From contig NC_030381.2 in NCBI RefSeq assembly GCF_001625215.2, forward strand, positions 37,446,689 to 37,510,688: a DNA stretch of 64,000 nucleotides, in the 5' to 3' direction. Below are positions 58,301 through 64,000 of the stretch, piece after piece. Each line of letters opens with the position of its first letter. The first letter of the stretch is position 1. This DNA is from Daucus carota subsp. sativus. Lineage: Eukaryota; Streptophyta; Magnoliopsida; Apiales; Apiaceae. The translations under genes were made by a program, and so were the position numbers. Under the pieces are notes generated by a model. The model was not told the origin of the DNA. It did not search any database and worked only from the letters and a program-made list of their open reading frames with translations.

Positions 58301-61300
58301 TGCTCCCACTGCTGCTGGTGCTACCTGAACCACTTGAACTCACAGAAGTCCTGTAATATCAAATATAAGCTTTTATCATGTAACAGTCATAGTGTAATCT
58401 GAAACTGAAAGTAACTAAAATCTAAAAGCAGCAGGTTAACTTATAACTTATCCTAAAGGGGATGCACAAGAGATTTTAGCTTAAACGTCAAATCAAACCT
58501 TCTGGATTTGTGCCTGCCTCTTTTTTCATTACGTCCACCTTTCCTGCCCCTTCTTTTATCTTTCTTTTTTTTGCTTTGGTGTCTATCTCTCTTGGTAGAC
58601 CTTTTCTTTTTGTGGCGCCTGTCATCACTTGATGAACTTGAAGAATAAGAATCTAAATCAGAGTCAGAATCAGAAGAGGAATCAGATTCAGATTCGGTAT
58701 CTGAACTCGTATAGCTTGATGAATCAGATGAAGAGTATTTCCTTTTTCTCTTATTCCTCTTGTCTTTTTGAGATGTTTTACGTCTTGTTTTAGATTGCTC
58801 ATCAGAACTATCATCAGATGAAAGAGCTTTGACTAACTTTTTCTTCTTCCCTGAAAATAAAAAGATAACACTGAGCTTAATTCAACTTGTCATCAGATAA
58901 AAGAGCTTTGACTAACTTATTCTCTTTCCCCAAAACAAAACGGACAACTAAGAGCTTAATTCAGATGCAAAGAGACTTCTTTATTGTTTCAGTTCCCAAT
59001 ATCGTAGTGTACCACACTTTACCTTTTTCTGCATCGACCGAATATTCAGATTTACTTTCAGAAGTTTCCCCGCAGCCTATAATTTTAACAATCTGTGAAG
59101 GCTTCCCATCAACTTTAGTTCCCGCCTGCTCAATCTTCTTTACAATGTCCATTCCCTTTACAACTTTTCCAAAAACAACATGTTTCCTGCCATATAAGTG
59201 ATAACAAAATATCGTGAATAACAGCAACACAATATTAAAAGCAAATTACACTGTTAGGAATGATTACAGATTGGTAGCAAAAACGCAATAAGTACAAAAA
59301 CAAACAAGAAGGTTTTAAAACAAGAGTAAGCACCCATCAAGATGTGGCGCGCGTTTGAAAGTTATAAAGAACTGGGACCCATTTGTGTTTGGACCACCGT
59401 TTGCCATAGAGAGAAGTCCAGGTCCACTATGATCCATTTTAAAGTTTTCATCTGCAAAAAAAATGTTATGTATTAAGACAAATAACAACTACAAAGTTGA
59501 AGTATATATGTTATCGTACAGACAATAAGCTTACCTGCAAACTTCCCTCCATATATACTTTCCCCACCAGTCCCTGCAAACCATTAAAAGCTTGTGCCTT
59601 ACAAAGTCTGGGCATATGAACGAATGTAAACCAGACAACATCTCTTCACTGAAGGATTAAATTAAATCAGGAAAAGAATTGAATACCATTCCCCTTGGAA
59701 AAATCACCACCCTGATCGATGACACAAAAAAATTAAAAAGTCATTCAGTTCTCACAAACTCTATAGAGAAAAAGTACGAAAGATATAATAAGGTAAACTT
59801 GACCTGTCCTTTTTGACTGCCATCATAAACGTAAATAAATATTTCATTGAATGCGCACTTCAAAAAAGCATCACCGTACAGATTACATTCTCGAGCGAAG
59901 TTATTAAATTTAAATGCCTAAAGTTTAGTTCCCGGGCTATTCCCGGTTATTAGAATTTTAATTTAATAAAAATATAAATTACCTGATGATTACATATATT
60001 GTGAAGTTTCAAAAAAAAAAAAGTGCTTTCATATATGTGTTATTTAAAGATTTAATATTGCAGAGCAACCAAAACCTCTGAGGATCTGAAAATGGCTCTA
60101 TCAGCACTCGTGACTTGTATACTCTCTACTACAAAATGTTCACTGTGAAATTAATGCTTCCAATACACATATTGGAGTTGACACAAGAGGGCAAACATAT
60201 GGCCTATTTCAGTAAAGCATTAGGAGTAAAGGGCCAGGCTATGCCTACAAATGAAAAAGAAATCAAGGCTTTGGTTACAGCTGAGAAAAACTGATAATGG
60301 ACAAACACTTTCTGTAAAAAGCTGACCACTGGGCTTTAAAGTTCTTAACTGAACAAAAGGTCATGGCAATAGAATTATGATACTTGGTGTTACTTCAGAA
60401 TAAGTAGTAATAGTGACAGAAAGGGTAATGGAGTCAAAGACAAGCTAGCTACTCTTTAGTATATGTCATGGAACCTATGTATGTTACCTTTAAGTGAATT
60501 GTATAAAAAAGGAATTAATTTTAGCACTTTCTCGCCATATCTAACTAACTCTCTCAAGCTCTCCACTGATCTATCTCTATTCTATCCATCAGTTATGCTG
60601 CCATGTCTCTATATTCCCTGTTTGATTACTGCACTATCACTCTAACATAGAAAACACCCAAAATACAACTGATTCACTCTCAATAACTAAATATTACACC
60701 TTCAGAAAAAATTTGCAAATGTTGCAGCAGAGATATACACATGCATAATAGGTAATAACTTATTGAGGTAAAAAAAAAAAACTCATGTTCAAGGAGTCTG
60801 GCGTTTCGGACACGTATTGTGCTGACTTGAGAATAGTAGCAAACAATGGGGTAGACACATAACTAGATCTCACGGATAAAACAGTACTTAATCAGATTAG
60901 ACATACTTGAGCCATGAAACCCTTAATTATGCGATGAAACACGGTGCCTTTAAAGTGAAGAGGTTTCCCTGTAGAGCTTCCAACTCCCTTTTCACCTACA
61001 AAGCAGAAAATAAGATAACTGTCTCCAGTATCCCTGCTGCTTCACATCTTAACACATATAAAGCCAGATAATAGAAATAGAAGCAAGTAAAAGTAAAATA
61101 TAAGTATATAACATAATTAAGCTCGAACCATACAACATTACATGCAAGTTTAGAACTAATTGTTGTGAATCCATGCTACTAAAACAAGAAGTAATTTTTT
61201 GTTGTTACCAATTGCAACGCTATTAAGTAGTATACAGTGCTCCCTGCTGTTGTATTATCTCCCACAGAAAAGATATCATAAACGAATAAACCAAACTAAC

Positions 61301-62803
61301 ATTCATTGGGAAAACTATAAAGGTTGTTACTTTTTCTTTATTCATGGATATGCAAATTATAAGCTTTTGCCACTAAACCGACACCCTACTAGACATGACA
61401 ATATGACACCCTACTAGATCTGTTCCCGGGCATATATTGCTCATGTTCCTGGGCATATATTGCTGATGCTAGATATATTACTTGGGATTCCGAATTAGTT
61501 TGATTGCATTAGTTACTAGTGTCAGAAATGGAGTATAAGCAGAAGATACAGTTTAGACACAACAAGACGATGTCTTGACACAAATTCTGGATTTGAACCT
61601 GTACATTTGTACCCAAAACGTAAAAAATACAGGTAGTAAAAAACTTTCAGATTTCTATTTGATTTTGTTTTATGTTGTTTACCTTTTCAGATAACTGGTA
61701 TATAAATAACAAAATTAGGCTATGAAGCATGGGTGCGGCACCCAGGTGCTGCACTGCGCACAGGGTGCAGTGCTGGTGCGGCTGAGTGCACCACGCCGCC
61801 ACCTGGTGTATCCCAGAGTATCGGGTTGAGGATTCACGGGCGGTGCGGGAGGGGTAATTTTTGTAATTTTGTGGCCACGGTGGTGATAAATTCATATGAA
61901 AAATGCACAGCACTGCCAAAGGCAGTAGCTACTGCCTTAAGTGGAAAAAAATGAAGATAGAAGCTATGATAATTCAAATTTCAAGATGATTAAATTCATG
62001 TGTCAAACATATATTAAATATCATGTCTTTCATTTATTAAGTATGTTGAACTTGTGTATTTGACTATTTGATTTAATTCAAATGCTACTCCTTTGTATTG
62101 TTATGAACTATATATATAATATATATTTTAAATTTTTTTAATTGTTGTATCCCCCACACCCGAAGCCCCATATTATTTTACCGTATCGCCGCACCACGTA
62201 TCCCCACACCCGTGCTTCATAGATATTAGGTTTCAATGGCAGTTTTTAATGATCAAAAAGTTTACTCCTCGAGGGATTTGCGTTTCTCTCAATCGAAACA
62301 TACTATAATTTATCACAATCTCAAAATTAGAAACTTAGGCAATTATGATTTCATCTAATTGTATCCTTCATATTTCCAAACAAATACTGCATTTTATCAA
62401 AATGGGTCGTCCAGATCCTCATCAAGGCATATCACAATATCACAATTATATATATCCTTTAACGAGGAAAACAAAGATTCTAGCATGTAACATATATATA
62501 CGATCTTCACGAGGAGAACACAAACCTGTACAGAGTGCACGGAAATTCTCAGCCGTCCGAGGCACAACATCAGCAAAAAGCTGCAATTTGCAGAAATCAG
62601 AAATCCAGTCATTATCTAAACTTTAACAGTAGCATTGTAAAGGCATACAGATCAACATAGGCTCAACAAAATTTATGACATAAAATCACCTCAAAAACAA
62701 TTCTTTCTGCAGGAGCTCCATCCATTGATATGTCCATAAATACCAACGGGTTGTTTTTTATACTCGTGTCTTTTGTTCTACTCATATCTTTTGTTCTACT
62801 CAT
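55309..62803 (-). CDS. Multidomain SR-type cyclophilin, CYP63/CYP95-like (13 coding exons, 684 aa)
   Basis: Exons, high to low: 62803-62690, 62580-62526, 60995-60907, 59711-59687, 59573-59535, 59451-59334, 59186-59023, 58850-58499, 58350-58214, 58051-57871, 57785-57420, 57336-57274, 55660-55309, closing to 685 codons. Residues about 18-185 are a cyclophilin peptidyl-prolyl isomerase domain. Arg78, Phe83 and Gln86 match CypA Arg55, Phe60 and Gln63, and NGSQFF is intact. The position of CypA Trp121 is His144 (APHLDGKH), which generally weakens cyclosporin binding. The tail is Lys/Ser-rich ([11 protein letters not shown]; runs of Ser and Asp), then Arg/Ser dipeptide-rich to the end (ISPSP). Family members sit in nuclear speckles and interact with SR splicing factors; that role is inferred. 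The first 18 nt are tandemly duplicated ([12 protein letters not shown]), so the second ATG at 62785 is an equally good start. An acceptor at about 62826 suggests a 5' UTR intron reaching to about 63590. Confidence 0.92.
56057..56296. mobile_element. Stowaway MITE in the last intron of the cyclophilin gene, 240 bp
   Basis: Ends are CTCCCTTTGTCTCCC and GAGAGACGGAGGGGG, with TA at 56055-56056 and 56297-56298. The interior matches the other copies (GGCATGCATTCTAATGCTC...GCGTGTCAAGCAGTG). Confidence 0.85.
56585..56684. repeat. 52-bp tandem duplication, cyclophilin last intron
   Basis: GAGTTAAAAGTTCATTAACT starts at 56585 and again at 56637. The two copies differ by only a few bases. Non-coding. 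Confidence 0.9.
57253..57270. repeat. (GA)9 microsatellite at a splice donor
   Basis: A GA run ends 3 bp from the exon at 57274. On the minus strand it is a CT run directly after the donor of the exon 57336-57274 (GTACTCTCTC), a spot where repeat length could affect splicing. Confidence 0.8.
58811..58965. repeat. 78-bp tandem duplication covering an exon 8 acceptor region (cyclophilin)
   Basis: A unit beginning TCATCAGAT(G/A)AAAGAGCT starts at 58811 and 58889. The first copy contains the 5' end of exon 8 with its CAG acceptor. The second, inside intron 7, has lost the acceptor (CCCCAAAAC in place of CCCTGAAAA on the plus strand) and is therefore a dead exon fragment. Confidence 0.85.
61720..62222. 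mobile_element. hAT- or Mutator-like non-autonomous element, 503 bp, cyclophilin intron 2
   Basis: Ends are CTATGAAGCATGGGTG and, inverted, CTATGAAGCACGGGTG. The flanks AAATTAGG (61712-61719) and ATATTAGG (62223-62230) form an 8-bp duplication with one mismatch. The left part is GC-rich (GGTGCGGCACCCAGG type words), the middle AT-rich. No transposase. Confidence 0.78.
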
Positions 62804-64000
62804 GCCTACTCAAACGAGAGCCGTACCTGAACAAAATGTAAACCCAGTGGCTTGTCAGAACGTAAAAAAGAGAGAAAAGATATGCGTGTATTAGATATAT
62901 AATGGCAAATATGTTTTCTCTTTTCCATCATTTGTGAGGCATACCAACCCCTTGTGGCTACTATACTATGGTTATTCAAATTCACCCAAACTTTGCCAAC
63001 ATCAATGCTACATGAACATGCAGTAACAGGTAGCAGTATATCAAATATTTTATAAGCATTAACCCTTACATACTCAGTTATTCACAGGCTGAACCACATT
63101 TACTATAACATAAAACTTCACCTCATTTATCTTTAGCAGCAATTTTTCATAAAAAGTGGCCATCAACAAATCAAACCACCATAAAATCCACAACATATTT
63201 GTAATACAAATGCATTCACAAAGCCCCGAGAAACAGATCTTTCCTTCTTCCGAACATTACCATACTAGCACTCGCCACAGCATAAAATCGCAAATATCGT
63301 CACGGAACAATTTTTAACATTAGAGCTGTCCATAAACCCTAGCCCCCGTCTCAGATTTCAATTATATAACAACTACAAAATGGTCAGTTCATTAGACACG
63401 CGTACATACAAGCAAGCATTATCAGATATAACTTGATACAAAATTGAAATCTGAAAGCGGCGGCATAAACCCTAAAAATAAGAACATACATGTTATAATA
63501 TACGTGTATATTAGCATCGGCAATTGGGTTAATAAAAGTGAGGAAATTGAAGTAGGGACTGAATTAGAGTATATGGATTTATATACCTCGCCGTGAAAGC
63601 GGTGAAGTATCGCCGGAGAGTATCGACTGCGCTGCTTGTTCGCAACTACAAGAGTGGCGACCAGAGAATATATATTTTTTCGGTTTGGTGCTTTTTTTGC
63701 TATTTTCTTTTTTATCAGGATTATTTGGTCCTTTTTTTCTGAGTAATTAGTTCTGTTTTCCAATCAAAGGTTACACAAATCTCTAAATTTTTAGTGATAA
63801 TAACCAATAATTAAAAAGTGCGAATTAATTATACGGGCGATATTTTGTTGTTGTATCTGACAAATCATTCGTAATTTGATAAAAAGATATATTTTGATTA
63901 TATTTCATCTCATCAACAAGTTTAATAAATGGTATTATGGCGTTGTTATTCCACTTGAGAGATAAATTCATGATTAATTTTCATAAAATTTGCAAACAAA
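62804..64000. other. Upstream region of the cyclophilin gene
   Basis: It holds a probable 5' UTR intron and, near 63590-63660, the GC-richer stretch that likely contains the first non-coding exon (on the minus strand ending ...CTTCACCGCTTTCACGGCG, then GAGGTATATA as donor). Beyond about 63700 it is AT-rich promoter or intergenic DNA with no gene visible. Confidence 0.5.

Noticed and set aside
1295..62803. Whether the genes form a metabolic cluster (tryptophan, pyruvate, tocopherol)
   Set aside because: The genes belong to unrelated housekeeping pathways on both strands with ordinary spacing and no duplicated tailoring enzymes; no evidence of clustering beyond chance.

Overview
This is a nuclear genome segment from a flowering plant. 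The genes have many short introns with GT/AG borders, several products carry plastid transit peptides, and the DNA between and inside genes is AT-rich and full of small DNA transposons. Protein similarity indicates a eudicot. The Stowaway and hAT miniature element families remind me of Apiaceae (carrot or celery relatives), but that is a low-confidence inference from memory. I see no CRISPR array, bacterial DNA, virus, rRNA or convincing tRNA gene.

Eight intact protein genes can be spliced in silico with every exon phase closing. In order they are: tryptophan synthase alpha chain (1295-6311, +, 9 exons); a guanylate-binding-protein-like large GTPase (6833-14797, -, 17 exons including a 7-nt microexon); plastidial pyruvate kinase alpha (16630-21131, -, 6 exons); histone H2A.Z (22713-25519, -, 2 exons); a TRM/LONGIFOLIA-like microtubule protein (29170-32467, -, 4 exons); an AMT2/AMT3-type ammonium transporter (43859-46195, -, 3 exons); the tocopherol/plastoquinone methyltransferase VTE3 (49863-53037, +, 3 exons); and an SR-type multidomain cyclophilin (55309-62803, -, 13 coding exons). 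They do not form a pathway cluster. Three of the products (TSA, PKp-alpha, VTE3) are plastid enzymes, but nothing suggests co-regulation.

Mobile DNA dominates the rest. The largest element is a 5,820-bp LTR retrotransposon (36773-42592, minus orientation). Its two 428-bp LTRs look identical and it has a TAATT target duplication, a primer-binding site and a TATA box, but no gag/pol coding capacity, so it is a recent non-autonomous (LARD-like) insertion. It carries a 65-bp tandem array and a nested Stowaway element. A decayed Ty1/copia pol 3' fragment lies at 26888-27690. Around the genes are Stowaway (TA duplication), hAT (8 bp), PIF/Harbinger (TAA/TTA) and Mutator-like (9 bp) miniature elements, and a short poly(A)-tailed retroposon with a 16-bp duplication. 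Most of their ends can be placed to the base.

I found no clearly new biological system. The most useful second looks are the young LARD with its palindromic 65-bp repeats, the 7-nt microexon, the set of precisely bounded intronic MITEs, and the small exon or coding duplications in the TRM and cyclophilin genes. All exon borders are my own reading from GT/AG sites, reading phase and recalled family similarity. No alignment or transcript was available.
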